A DNA stretch of 9,165 nt from Methanomassiliicoccaceae archaeon. GTDB lineage: Archaea > Thermoplasmatota > Thermoplasmata > Methanomassiliicoccales > Methanomethylophilaceae. Positions 1 through 6,567 of this stretch are shown here, one piece after another. Both the position numbers and the translations under genes were made by a program. Numbering within the stretch: the first letter of the stretch is position 1; each line of letters begins with the position of its first letter. The notes beneath the pieces are model-generated. The model did not search any database and was not told the origin of the DNA. It was given only the letters and a program-made list of their open reading frames with translations. Location: assembly GCA_009776695.1 (NCBI GenBank), contig WRNI01000048.1:554-9718 (forward strand), written 5' to 3'.

Positions 1-305
1 TACGTTCGGTACGCGCCGGCGCAAGCATAGATCTTAAGAAAGATGAGAAGGGCCTGCTGGAGTTCTTCAAAAAGTACGGCATACCGGTAACGTTCTTTTC
101 CGCGGGCGAGCTGAACGCTGCAGGCGGGGAGTTCACCGCGTCCGAATACGTAAGGTCGATAACCGGCACGGACAATGTGTGTGAAAGAGCGGCGATAGCG
201 GTCTCGGAGAACGGAGAACTTCTGGTAAGAAAGGATGCGGGCAACGGCGTTACCGTCGCGATAGCGAGAGAGGACCGCGTGATAAGGTTCGGTGATGCTC
301 AGTGA
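1..305 (+). CDS. cbiG: Cobalt-precorrin-5A hydrolase CbiG, C-terminal part
   Basis: The 3' end of a gene entering from the left edge, read in the frame starting at base 3 and giving 100 residues before TGA at 303-305. The fragment reads like the CbiG C-terminal domain: a segment like SIDLKKDEKGLLEFFKKYG, then FFSAGELN, a predicted ASEYVRSITGTDNVCERAA stretch, and a closing LLVRKD..NGVTVAIA segment. CbiG opens the ring-A acetate delta-lactone of cobalt-precorrin-5A and releases acetaldehyde, a step specific to the anaerobic (early cobalt) corrin pathway. The N-terminal domain lies outside the window, so completeness cannot be judged. The stop overlaps the GTG start of the next gene by four bases, which suggests translational coupling in one operon. 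The family call is firm; the end of the gene is seen directly. Confidence 0.88.
   Translation, partial: RSVRAGASIDLKKDEKGLLEFFKKYGIPVTFFSAGELNAAGGEFTASEYVRSITGTDNVCERAAIAVSENGELLVRKDAGNGVTVAIAREDRVIRFGDAQ
291..296 (+). promoter_or_regulatory. Shine-Dalgarno site for the cbiJET start
   Basis: GGTGAT lies five bases before the GTG codon at 302 and is complementary to the usual archaeal and bacterial 16S rRNA 3' end. It lies inside the last codons of cbiG. It supports GTG 302 as the true start even though that codon overlaps the upstream stop. Confidence 0.6.
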
Positions 306-2287
306 CGGACATACTGATATTCGGAGGGACGACCGAGGGAAGGCTGCTTTCGGAGACGCTTGCCGATCACGGTCTCAAGGTATACCTGTGCGTCGCCACG
401 GAGTACGGTGAACGTCTGATGCGCAAGCACAAGAACATAACCATATCCGGCGAACGGCTGGACGAGGGCGGGATGACCGATCTGATAAGAAAGGAAGGTA
501 TCAGGACGGCGGTGGATGCCACCCATCCTTATGCGGTCGCCGTTTCCGGGAACATAAAGAGAGCGTGCGCCGCATCCGGCGCGGAATACATCAGACTGCT
601 GAGACCGCCGTCGCGCACCGGCGGCGATGTCACCATCGTAAATAACGTGGCCGAGGCGGTCGAGTACCTCAAGGGAACGTCCGGGAACGTTCTGGCGGCC
701 ACAGGGAGCAAGGAATTAGATAAATTCACGTCAATAGACGGATATGCGGACAGAATATTCGCCCGCGTGCTGCCGCTTCCCGACGTAATGGAACATTGCG
801 CCGGACTCGGTTTCCGGGGAAGGAACCTGATATGCATGCAGGGCCCGTTCAACGAGGACATAAATTACGGGATGATGAAGCAGTTCCGCATAAAGTATAT
901 GGTCACCAAGGATTCCGGCGACCCCGGAGGGTTCGGGGACAAGATGCGCGCGGCGTCCAGGGCGGGCGTTCATACGATACTGGTGGGAAGGCCGCCCGAG
1001 ACGGGTTCGTCATACGATTCCGTGGTCGAGGATATCTCAAAAAGATTCGGCCTTAAAATAAAGAAAAGCGCAAAAAAGGACGTGAAAAAGAAGGTATGGG
1101 TGATCGGAATGGGCATGGGCGGTCCCGAAGGCATGACGATGGAGGCGGTCGAGGCGTGCAGGAATGCGGATGTGATAATAGGGCCCAAAAGGATGACAGA
1201 GGCGGCGGGGGCCGGAAAGAACGTGCTCAACGAGTACAAACCGGAAAAGATCGTCCCGTACATACGCGGGCACCCGGAATTCAGGAACATAGCAATAGTG
1301 TTCTCCGGGGACATAGGATTCTACAGCGGAGCTAAGAACATCATCGAGAGTGCGGACCCCGACTGGAACATAGTGCCGGTATGCGGCATCCCGTCCGTTG
1401 TGTACCTTTGTTCAAAGCTGATGGTCCCGTGGCAGGATGTCCGCCTTGTGAACGCACACGCCGCCGAGCCGAACACGGTAGGCGAGATCAGGAGGCACAG
1501 GAAAGTATTCTCAATACTTACCAGGGGGACCGACATCAACGCATTGTGCAAAAAGCTGATGATGTACGGCCTCAGTGACATAGAGATAACGGTGGGCGAG
1601 AATCTGGGATATCCCGATGAGAGGATAACGCAAGGATGTCCGCGCGATCTGCTGAAGAAGGAGTTCGGCGACCTTTCCGTCATACTTGCGGTGAACGGCA
1701 ACGCTGATGCGGGATGTCCGATAAGCATCCCCGATACAGAATTCATAAGGGGCGACGTTCCGATGACAAAGAGCGAAATTCGGACGCTGACCGTAGGAAA
1801 GTTAAAACTGAGGGACGATTCCGTTGTGTACGACGTGGGAGCGGGCACCGGTTCCGTTTCCGTTGAGATCGCCAGGGTCGCGGTGAACGGCAAGGTATAT
1901 GCGATAGAGGCGGAGAAGGACGCTCTCGGACTGATACAAAAGAACAAGGTACGTTTCGGAACGGACAATATCGAAGTGATAGAGGGAAGGGCTCCCGATG
2001 CCCTCGCAGACCTCCCCGCTCCGACCCATGTGTTCATCGGCGGGTCGGGAGGCTCGCTGAAGGAGATAATGAGCGCAGTCACGGAAAAAAATCCGAATGT
2101 GACGATGATCGTCAACTCGGTCACAATAGAGACGGCGTGCGATGTCCTGAGGTGCATAAGGGAGCTTGGTCTCGAAGAGACCGAAACTCTTTGTATATCC
2201 GTGTCAAAGGCGAGAGCGACGGAGAGCGCGCATCTTATGATCGCTCAGAATCCGATATATATGACAGTTTGCGGAGGCAGAAAATGA
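302..2287 (+). CDS. cbiJET: Fused CbiJ-CbiE-CbiT (cobalt-precorrin-6A reductase and C5/C15 methyltransferases)
   Basis: A 661-residue protein with three enzyme modules. Residues 1 to about 250 are CbiJ, the NAD(P)H-dependent cobalt-precorrin-6A reductase: GGTTEGR at 8-14, VDATHPYA at 71-78, MQGPFNEDIN at 179-188 and VTKDSGDPGG at 201-210. A lysine-rich linker (about 252-264) joins it to CbiE, the C5 methyltransferase (about 265-470), marked by VIGMGMGGPEG, SGDIGFYS at 335-342 and PWQDVRLVNAHA at 376-387. CbiT, the C15 methyltransferase and ring-C acetate decarboxylase, fills about 480-661, with GDVPMTKSEIR, the SAM-binding loop DVGAGTGSVS at 511-520 and IGGSGG at 579-584. The three activities act consecutively on cobalt-precorrin-6A to give cobalt-precorrin-8. 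CbiE-CbiT fusions (as in CobL) are common; an added N-terminal CbiJ is less usual. The frame is open throughout. The GTG start overlaps the cbiG stop (GTGA) and is preceded by GGTGAT. The protein should be cytosolic; no membrane segment is seen. Confidence 0.93.
   Translation: MTDILIFGGTTEGRLLSETLADHGLKVYLCVATEYGERLMRKHKNITISGERLDEGGMTDLIRKEGIRTAVDATHPYAVAVSGNIKRACAASGAEYIRLLRPPSRTGGDVTIVNNVAEAVEYLKGTSGNVLAATGSKELDKFTSIDGYADRIFARVLPLPDVMEHCAGLGFRGRNLICMQGPFNEDINYGMMKQFRIKYMVTKDSGDPGGFGDKMRAASRAGVHTILVGRPPETGSSYDSVVEDISKRFGLKIKKSAKKDVKKKVWVIGMGMGGPEGMTMEAVEACRNADVIIGPKRMTEAAGAGKNVLNEYKPEKIVPYIRGHPEFRNIAIVFSGDIGFYSGAKNIIESADPDWNIVPVCGIPSVVYLCSKLMVPWQDVRLVNAHAAEPNTVGEIRRHRKVFSILTRGTDINALCKKLMMYGLSDIEITVGENLGYPDERITQGCPRDLLKKEFGDLSVILAVNGNADAGCPISIPDTEFIRGDVPMTKSEIRTLTVGKLKLRDDSVVYDVGAGTGSVSVEIARVAVNGKVYAIEAEKDALGLIQKNKVRFGTDNIEVIEGRAPDALADLPAPTHVFIGGSGGSLKEIMSAVTEKNPNVTMIVNSVTIETACDVLRCIRELGLEETETLCISVSKARATESAHLMIAQNPIYMTVCGGRK
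2273..2277 (+). promoter_or_regulatory. Shine-Dalgarno site fixing the cbiA start
   Basis: GGAGG lies six bases before ATG 2284. The open frame extends upstream to an ATG at 2137, but that extension overlaps the CbiT coding sequence and encodes no CbiA-like residues. This site and the ATGA overlap decide for 2284. Confidence 0.75.
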
Positions 2288-3642
2288 AGATACCGAGGAT
2301 AATGTTCGCGGCGCCGTCAAGCGGCTCCGGAAAGACGATGATAACGTGCGGAATATTGCAGGCACTTGTGAATCGCGGGCTTAACGTCGCGTCGTTCAAA
2401 TGCGGGCCTGATTACATAGACCCGATGTTCCACGAGAATGTGATAGGCACAAGATCACGGAACCTCGACATATTCTTCACCGGGACGGAAACAACAAGAT
2501 ATCTGTTCGGCCGTGCGGCCGAGAATATGGACATATCGGTCACGGAGGGAGTGATGGGGTTCTACGACGGTCTCGGAGGAAGTTCCGTTGAATCAAGCTC
2601 ATACGACGTATCGCAAAGGCTGGACATGCCCGTTGTGCTGATCGTGGACTGTAAAGGCTCCTCCGTGTCCGCCGTGCCGCTGATAAAAGGATTTAAAGAG
2701 TTCAGAGAGAACAATATCAAGGGGGTGATACTGAACAATATGCACGAGAAAGTATATGCGCCGATAAAGGAGATGATAGAAAGCGAGCTGTGCATCGAGG
2801 CGATAGGATATGTGCCCCCGGTAAAGGAGCTTGTGATAGAAAGCAGGCATCTCGGCCTTATATTGCCGTCTGAGGTCGAAGGACTGAAGGAGAAGCTGAA
2901 CATACTCGCCGAAATATTGGAGAGGACGTTGGACATCGACTCGCTGATACGCATCGCCGGCTCCGTCCCGGATTTCAGATATGAGCAGCCGGTGCTGAGA
3001 TGCGATCCCGTGAGAATTAAGATAGGCGTCGCATCCGACGACTGCTTCTGTTTCATTTACAAAGATAACACAGAGCTTCTGGAAAGGATGGGCGCCGAGA
3101 TAGTGAGATTCTCGCCTCTCCGTGACGCGCATCTTCCGGAGGATATAAGCGGCATCATCATTCCCGGAGGGTATCCCGAGCTGTATGCGGAAACGCTCAG
3201 CAAAAATCTGACGATGCTTCGGGACATAAAGGACAGGACGGAGGAAGGGATGCCGTGCATGGCGGAGAGCGGAGGGTTCATGTACCTTCACGAAGAGCTT
3301 GAGGACACTTCCGGGACTTTTCATAAAATGGCCGGCGTGATAGACGGAAAGGCATTCAGGACAGGGAAGCTTTCCAAATTCGGGTACGCCGTGATAACTT
3401 CCAAAAAAGAAGGCATGATGAAAAAGGGCACCAAAATGAAAGGGCACGAGTTCCATTACTGGGACAGCACCGACTGCGGGTGTGATTGCGAAGCGGTCAA
3501 GACATCAGGCGCACGTTACGGGTGCATGCACAACGGGAACAACATCTTCGCAGGTTTTCCGCATCTGTACTATTATTCGAACCCCGACGTTCCGCACAGG
3601 TTCCTGACAGAATGCAGATCGTATTCTGAGCGCCGCCCGTAA
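2284..3642 (+). CDS. cbiA: Cobyrinate a,c-diamide synthase CbiA, with atypical Ser at the glutaminase nucleophile position
   Basis: A protein of 452 residues, normal length for CbiA. The family catalyses ATP- and glutamine-dependent amidation of the a and c acetate side chains of cobyrinate. The N-terminal half is the synthetase domain: P-loop APSSGSGKT at 10-18, KCGPDYIDPMFH at 39-50, EGVMGFYDG at 88-96 and ESRHLGL at 186-192. The C-terminal half is a class I amidotransferase domain with IPGGYPELYAETLS (293-306), GHEFHYW (387-393) and AGFPHLYYYSNP (423-434). In this family the nucleophile sits in an AECGG motif; here it reads AESGG, with Ser329 encoded by AGC at 3265-3267, so glutamine hydrolysis may be impaired. 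A Cys-rich patch, DCGCDC, lies at 397-402. The start ATG overlaps the cbiJET stop by four bases. The homologue CfbB does the analogous step for coenzyme F430 in methanogens; location beside cbiG and cbiJET favours CbiA, but sequence alone does not exclude CfbB or dual use. Confidence 0.88.
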   Translation: MKIPRIMFAAPSSGSGKTMITCGILQALVNRGLNVASFKCGPDYIDPMFHENVIGTRSRNLDIFFTGTETTRYLFGRAAENMDISVTEGVMGFYDGLGGSSVESSSYDVSQRLDMPVVLIVDCKGSSVSAVPLIKGFKEFRENNIKGVILNNMHEKVYAPIKEMIESELCIEAIGYVPPVKELVIESRHLGLILPSEVEGLKEKLNILAEILERTLDIDSLIRIAGSVPDFRYEQPVLRCDPVRIKIGVASDDCFCFIYKDNTELLERMGAEIVRFSPLRDAHLPEDISGIIIPGGYPELYAETLSKNLTMLRDIKDRTEEGMPCMAESGGFMYLHEELEDTSGTFHKMAGVIDGKAFRTGKLSKFGYAVITSKKEGMMKKGTKMKGHEFHYWDSTDCGCDCEAVKTSGARYGCMHNGNNIFAGFPHLYYYSNPDVPHRFLTECRSYSERRP

Positions 3643-3667
3643 GACGCGAACAAATGAAAGTATCACA

Positions 3668-3675
3668 TATTTTAT
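3668..3675 (+). promoter_or_regulatory. Probable archaeal TATA box for the chlI-chlD-cobN operon
   Basis: The 58-base spacer 3643-3700 between cbiA and chlI is the only intergenic DNA in the window and is clearly AT-richer than its surroundings. It contains TATTTTAT at 3668-3675, preceded by a purine-rich stretch that could serve as a BRE. Archaeal transcription usually starts about 25 bases downstream of the TATA centre, here close to 3697, only a few bases before ATG 3701. There is no Shine-Dalgarno sequence before that ATG, so a leaderless or near-leaderless mRNA is inferred. No convincing hairpin terminator for cbiA was seen in the spacer. Confidence 0.5.
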
Positions 3676-3700
3676 CTATTCACAGTGTTTATCGCGGCTC

Positions 3701-4723
3701 ATGGGCAGCAGGACAGGTTTTCCGTTCACCGCGATAGTCGGGCAGAACGAAATGAAGAACGCGCTTATCCTTAACGTGATAAACCCGTCGATAGGCGGCG
3801 TTCTGATACGCGGAGAGAAAGGAACAGCGAAATCGACGGCGGTGCGCTCGCTCGCGGAACTGCTTCCGCAGCGTACCGTATCGAAATGTCCCTTCCATTG
3901 CGTGGTATCGCAGCAGGACGATCTTTGTCCGTACTGCATGGAATCCCTGGAGAGCGGGAAGATTGAGGAGGAGACCGTCAATATGCGCGTCGTGGAATTA
4001 CCGCTGAGCGCGACGGAGGACCGGGTCACAGGAACGCTTGATCTTGAGCATGCTCTCAAGACGGGAAAAAGGAAGTTCGAGCCCGGCGTTCTGGCAAAGG
4101 CGAACGGCAATATACTGTATGTGGACGAAGTGAACTTGCTGGACGATCATCTTGTCGATCTTCTTCTGGACGCGGCGGCGATGGGAAGGAACTACGTTGA
4201 AAGAGAGGGCGTATCGTTCTCGCATCCCTCTAAGTTCATTCTCATAGGGACGATGAATCCCGAGGAAGGCGACCTCAGGCCGCAATTGCTTGACAGGTTC
4301 GGAATGGCCGTCGACGTGAAAAGCGAGAAGGACGTCGAGACAAGGATAGAAGTGATAAAGAGGCGCCTTGAATTTGAAAAGGACCCGGACGCGTTCAATG
4401 ATAAATATGAAGAGGAACAGGAAATTCTCAGAAAAAGGATGGACACGGCGAAATCATTGCTCAAAGAGATGAAAATAGACGATGAGGCGATGAGGACGGC
4501 CGTCGAAGCTTCCTTATATTTCGGGGTTGACGGGCACCGCGCCGACATAACGTTATTGAAGTCAGCGTCCGCGTACGCGGCGTTCTACGGCCGCGGCAAG
4601 ACGATACGCGAGGACGTGGCAAGCATTGCTAACCTAGTATTAACGCACAGAATGAGAAGGAACCCGTTCCAGGAGTCCTCAATAGACGCCGAGGAGCTGA
4701 ACAAGTGGATAAAGAGCATATGA
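3701..4723 (+). CDS. chlI: ChlI/BchI-type AAA+ ATPase subunit of a tetrapyrrole metal chelatase
   Basis: A protein of 340 residues, typical for ChlI/BchI, the ATPase motor of Mg- and Co-chelatases. The N-terminus FPFTAIVGQ (7-15) and INPSIGGVLIRGEKGTAKST (27-46, containing Walker A GEKGTAKS) are classic. Walker B is LYVDEVNLL (139-147), sensor 1 lies in GTMNPEEG (183-190), the arginine-finger region is LRPQLLDRF (192-200), and sensor 2 lies near GHRADI (278-283). All ATPase motifs are intact. Between Walker A and Walker B there is a CxxxC-x8-CxxC cluster (Cys63, 67, 76, 79) that looks like a metal site. The protein is expected to form a hexamer with the ChlD-like partner and drive ion insertion by CobN. 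ATG 3701 is chosen because the homologous N-terminus begins just after it and a TATA element lies about 30 bases upstream. The TGA overlaps the next ATG by four bases. The symbol is a family name; the metal and substrate are inferred from cobN and cbi neighbours and are probably cobalt and a corrinoid, not magnesium. Confidence 0.9.
   Translation: MGSRTGFPFTAIVGQNEMKNALILNVINPSIGGVLIRGEKGTAKSTAVRSLAELLPQRTVSKCPFHCVVSQQDDLCPYCMESLESGKIEEETVNMRVVELPLSATEDRVTGTLDLEHALKTGKRKFEPGVLAKANGNILYVDEVNLLDDHLVDLLLDAAAMGRNYVEREGVSFSHPSKFILIGTMNPEEGDLRPQLLDRFGMAVDVKSEKDVETRIEVIKRRLEFEKDPDAFNDKYEEEQEILRKRMDTAKSLLKEMKIDDEAMRTAVEASLYFGVDGHRADITLLKSASAYAAFYGRGKTIREDVASIANLVLTHRMRRNPFQESSIDAEELNKWIKSI
4691..4696 (+). 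promoter_or_regulatory. Shine-Dalgarno-like site supporting the alternative GTG start of chlD
   Basis: GAGGAG lies eight bases before GTG 4705, which is in frame with ATG 4720. It is better placed for the GTG than for the ATG. The ATG instead has the ATGA overlap seen at other junctions of this cluster and a weak GTGGAT nine bases upstream. The two starts differ by only five residues (MDKEH), so function is not affected. Confidence 0.35.
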
Positions 4724-6567
4724 GCGGATTTCCGTTCTCTGCCGTCCTTAACGCGGACGATGCCAAAAAAGCGATAAAATGCATGCTCGTCTCACCGGAG
4801 ATACGCACCGTTCTCATACAGGGCATATCGGGATCGGCCAAGACCACGCTCGTAAGGTCGATACCCCGCATATGCAGAAAGAAAGTGATCAATCTGCCGC
4901 TGAACGCCACCGAAGGGCAGATAATAGGGTCGATAGACATCGAGGAGACAATAACAAGCGGCGAACGGAAGGTGCTTCCGGGGCTGATAAGCAGGGCGGA
5001 CGGTAACATACTGTATGCGGACGACGCGAACCTGATGGACCGCCCGATGCTCGGCGGGATACTGAACGCGGCGTCAGACGGTGAGGTATTAGCGGAACGT
5101 GAGGGACTGTCGTGGTCATACGCCAGTGATATGAAATTCATCGCCACGATGAACATATTCGAAGAGCCGATGGACACGCACCTTCTGGATATGTTCGATA
5201 TGTGCGTCAATATAGGGAATACAAGCAGCGAGAAGGAAAGATATGAGATATTGGGCAGAAGGCTCAGTTACGACGAGGATGCGGAAGGATTCCGTAAAAA
5301 GTACGAGAAGGACGATGCGGCCGTGTCAAAAGAGATAGACGACGCTGCCGAACGTCTGAAGTATGTGTCAATATCCGACGATCTTCTGAAGGTCATAGCG
5401 GAGCTGTGCATCAAAGTGGGATCGGAAGGGCACAGAGGGGACATCGCAACGGCGAACGCGTCGATGGCGTTGGCCGCCCTGGCGGGAAGGGATGACGTCA
5501 CGCTTGATGATGTGAAAGAGGCGGCGAAGATGTGCCTCGGTCACAGGATGACCGAGGACCCCGGCGACACCGACGAGAAAAGGTCGTCGGAGCCCGGCCA
5601 GGAACCGCCCGATATGAGTTCCCCCGAGATGACGCCGTCCGATGACGGCGGCGGTGCCGGTGACGGAACGAACGACGGCGACCAGGGAACGGGAATTGAC
5701 GGGTCCGAAACAATATTCTCGGTCGGCAGCACATTCAGCGTCATCGATTTCACGGAACTCAGTAAGATGAGGGACATAAACTCAAGGTCGTACGGCAGGC
5801 ACGGCAAAACGAAGAGCACAACGAGCAAAGGCCGTTACGTAAGGTCGAGAGTATCGTCAGAGTACAGGGACATAGCGCTTGACGCAAGCATACGCGCCGC
5901 CGCCCCGTACCAGAAGTTCAGAAAGAAGGACGGCATGGCGTTGGCGCTGGAGAAAAGCGACCTGAGACAGAAGGTGCGCGAAAGGAAGAGCGGCGCGTCC
6001 GTGATGTTCCTGGTGGACGCAAGCGGGTCGATGGGCGCGAGGAAGCGCATGGTGTCGGTGAAGGGAGCGGTCTTCTCGCTTCTCAAAGAGTCGTACAGGA
6101 ACAGGGACAAAGTGGGACTGACGGCGTTCAGAAGGGACCGCGCGGAAGTTATGCTACCGTTCACAAAGAGCGTTGACCTCGCGTACAGAAAGCTCAAGGA
6201 CATGCCCACCGGAGGCACAACGCCGCTCGCAGCGGCGCTTCTGAAAGTTTACACGGAAGTCAGGAAAGAGATAAGGATGCGGCCCAACGAAAGATATTAT
6301 GTTGTTCTGACGACGGACGGAAGGGCGAACGTCCCGATGTCGGACGGCGATGCGTTCAGGGATGCTTTGCAGGCGGCGAGGCACATAGGCAACGACGGTA
6401 TCGCGTCATGGATAGTCGTCGACACCGGAACGGGATATCCGCATACGGACAACGCGATGAACATATGTAAAGAGCTTAACGGAATATATCTGAAACTGGA
6501 AGACCTTAATTCCGATGCTCTGGCGCACAGAATAAAGACAATAATCGGCAGCAGAGGGTACGCATGA
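4720..6567 (+). CDS. chlD: ChlD/BchD-type AAA+ and VWA-domain chelatase subunit
   Basis: A protein of 615 residues (620 if GTG 4705 is used). It has the ChlD plan: an N-terminal AAA+ domain (about 1-280), an Asp/Gly/Pro/Ser-rich acidic linker (about 278-330), a basic segment, and a C-terminal von Willebrand A domain (about 425-615). The VWA metal-ion-dependent adhesion site is complete: DASGSMG (433-439), TGGTTPL (497-503) and TTDGR (531-535). In the AAA+ domain Walker A is intact (GISGSAKTT, 35-43), but Walker B reads LYADDANLM where ChlI has LYVDEVNLL. The arginine-finger position is Met158 (LLDMF, where ChlI has LLDRF). This fits a platform subunit that binds nucleotide but hydrolyses poorly, as known for ChlD/BchD. 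Its role would be to bridge the ChlI ring to CobN. ATG 4720 is preferred because of the four-base overlap with the chlI stop and the alignment of SGFPFSAV with the ChlI start. The stop overlaps the cobN ATG (ATGA). Confidence 0.88.
   Translation: MSGFPFSAVLNADDAKKAIKCMLVSPEIRTVLIQGISGSAKTTLVRSIPRICRKKVINLPLNATEGQIIGSIDIEETITSGERKVLPGLISRADGNILYADDANLMDRPMLGGILNAASDGEVLAEREGLSWSYASDMKFIATMNIFEEPMDTHLLDMFDMCVNIGNTSSEKERYEILGRRLSYDEDAEGFRKKYEKDDAAVSKEIDDAAERLKYVSISDDLLKVIAELCIKVGSEGHRGDIATANASMALAALAGRDDVTLDDVKEAAKMCLGHRMTEDPGDTDEKRSSEPGQEPPDMSSPEMTPSDDGGGAGDGTNDGDQGTGIDGSETIFSVGSTFSVIDFTELSKMRDINSRSYGRHGKTKSTTSKGRYVRSRVSSEYRDIALDASIRAAAPYQKFRKKDGMALALEKSDLRQKVRERKSGASVMFLVDASGSMGARKRMVSVKGAVFSLLKESYRNRDKVGLTAFRRDRAEVMLPFTKSVDLAYRKLKDMPTGGTTPLAAALLKVYTEVRKEIRMRPNERYYVVLTTDGRANVPMSDGDAFRDALQAARHIGNDGIASWIVVDTGTGYPHTDNAMNICKELNGIYLKLEDLNSDALAHRIKTIIGSRGYA

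Noticed and set aside
1321..2157. Long open frame (278 codons) on the minus strand opposite cbiE/cbiT
   Set aside because: It lies wholly antisense to conserved CbiE and CbiT motifs, and its Ser/Thr/Phe-rich translation resembles no family I know; it is a by-product of codon bias.
2137..2283. N-terminal extension of cbiA by 49 codons
   Set aside because: It overlaps CbiT coding sequence, carries no CbiA-like residues, and ATG 2284 has both a GGAGG site and the ATGA overlap.
2599..3456. Long open frame (285 codons) on the minus strand opposite cbiA
   Set aside because: It is antisense to well-conserved CbiA domains, with no recognisable motif and His/Tyr/Arg-rich composition typical of shadow frames.
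3643..3700. Cobalamin riboswitch or terminator hairpin in the spacer
   Set aside because: At 58 bases the spacer is far too short for a B12 riboswitch, and no stable GC-rich stem followed by a T-run is visible.
3654..3737. A 27-codon small open frame across the cbiA-chlI spacer
   Set aside because: It runs out of frame into chlI, covers the proposed TATA box, has no ribosome binding site and shows no recognisable peptide.
5530..5710. Possible frameshift or repeat region in chlD because of the low-complexity Asp/Gly/Pro-rich linker
   Set aside because: The frame stays open and continues into an intact VWA domain; an acidic linker between the AAA+ and VWA domains is normal for ChlD/BchD.
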